A stretch of 64,000 bases of DNA from Asticcacaulis sp. AC466 (GTDB lineage Bacteria > Pseudomonadota > Alphaproteobacteria > Caulobacterales > Caulobacteraceae). The position numbers were made by a program, and so were the translations under genes. The notes beneath the pieces were generated by a model. It was given only the letters and a program-made list of their open reading frames with translations, did not search any database and had not been told where the DNA came from. The stretch's first letter is position 1. Each line of letters begins with the position of its first letter. The stretch lies in NCBI RefSeq assembly GCF_000495815.1, contig NZ_AWGE01000017.1:104083-168082 (forward strand), given 5' to 3'. Positions 63,934 through 64,000 of this stretch are shown here, one piece after another.

Positions 63934-64000
63934 ATGAGCGCCTCCCTCGATAACGGGTTTAAAGTTGTCCACTGGTGGCGGAAGCCGCTGCCGGTGATAA
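63934..64000 (+). CDS. Possible start of a gene cut by the right edge
   Basis: ATG 63934 opens a frame of 22 codons to the end of the window, beginning MSASLDNGFKVVHWWRKPL. No ribosome-binding site is clear. A TTGACA at 63907-63912 is spaced 17 bp from TAAATG at 63931, which would place a -10 element on this start codon, so the true start may be elsewhere. Too short to name. Confidence 0.35.
   Translation, partial: MSASLDNGFKVVHWWRKPLPVI

Noticed and set aside
63754..63972. 72-codon minus-strand frame in the right-end gap
   Set aside because: It runs through the CtrA-like box and DnaA-like sites, has no clear ribosome-binding site and unlikely composition.
1..64000. tRNA or rRNA genes, CRISPR arrays, insertion sequences
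   Set aside because: By eye I found no cloverleaf-like segment, regularly spaced direct repeats or transposase reading frames; a dedicated search would be needed to be certain.

Overview
The window is about 64 kb of chromosome from an alphaproteobacterium, most likely a stalked, holdfast-forming member of the Caulobacteraceae close to Asticcacaulis or Caulobacter. The main evidence is a holdfast-anchor operon hfaA-hfaB-hfaD (59429-62116, minus strand), a TipF-like flagellar-positioning protein, a CheY/CheZ pair, a perfect CtrA-type box and several GANTC (CcrM-type) sites near the right end, and many small conserved alphaproteobacterial families (DUF2093, DUF3035, DUF4170, PAS_5). Coding density is high. 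Many genes overlap by ATGA or TGATG junctions, and GTG and TTG starts are common. I saw no rRNA, tRNA, CRISPR array, insertion sequence or prophage gene.

Left part (1-18.7 kb): the 3' part of accA, an outer-membrane barrel, a MscS channel, a FUSC protein, tadA, an rluB-type pseudouridine synthase with a very long repetitive tail, rsmD, an untracked 49-residue membrane peptide, mutL, an exported methyltransferase, the block ileS-lspA-DUF3035 lipoprotein, a GyrI-like protein, a histidine kinase with two FixL-like PAS domains, and ribF coupled to a MaoC hydratase.

Signalling and motility part (18.9-29.1 kb): a single-domain CheY followed by a CheZ-like phosphatase that carries three FliM-like peptides; a GNAT and a HAD phosphatase; a response regulator followed by a degenerate EAL protein resembling TipF; an M23 family protein with an altered zinc motif; DUF2093 and xseA; and a GAF-PAS hybrid histidine kinase.

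Metabolic and envelope part (29.2-41.2 kb): purD; two tandem secreted GH5 glycosidases coupled to a small unknown protein; the lipid A/LPS operon msbA-DUF374 acyltransferase-waaA-lpxK, all coupled by 4-base overlaps; a Cys-type phosphatase; and pmbA/tldE-IMPase-DUF4170.

Right part (41.4-64 kb): a GGDEF-EAL protein, a PL11 rhamnogalacturonan lyase, a nucleotidyltransferase, ubiD, an epimerase-like protein, a Sel1/TonB-C protein, a VOC protein, an ETFB-methyltransferase-like protein, an RsiV-like lipoprotein, ubiA, a YkgJ-type protein, PPK2, a PAS_5 protein, an unrecognised cysteine-rich secreted protein, an M16 peptidase, hfaDBA, a rhomboid protease and a CBS-pair protein. The window ends in a gene-free stretch of about 370 bp with a CtrA box, DnaA-box-like 9-mers and GANTC sites, which could be a cell-cycle-controlled promoter or a replication-origin-like region. 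The two GH5 enzymes and the PL11 lyase point to use of plant cell-wall polysaccharides.
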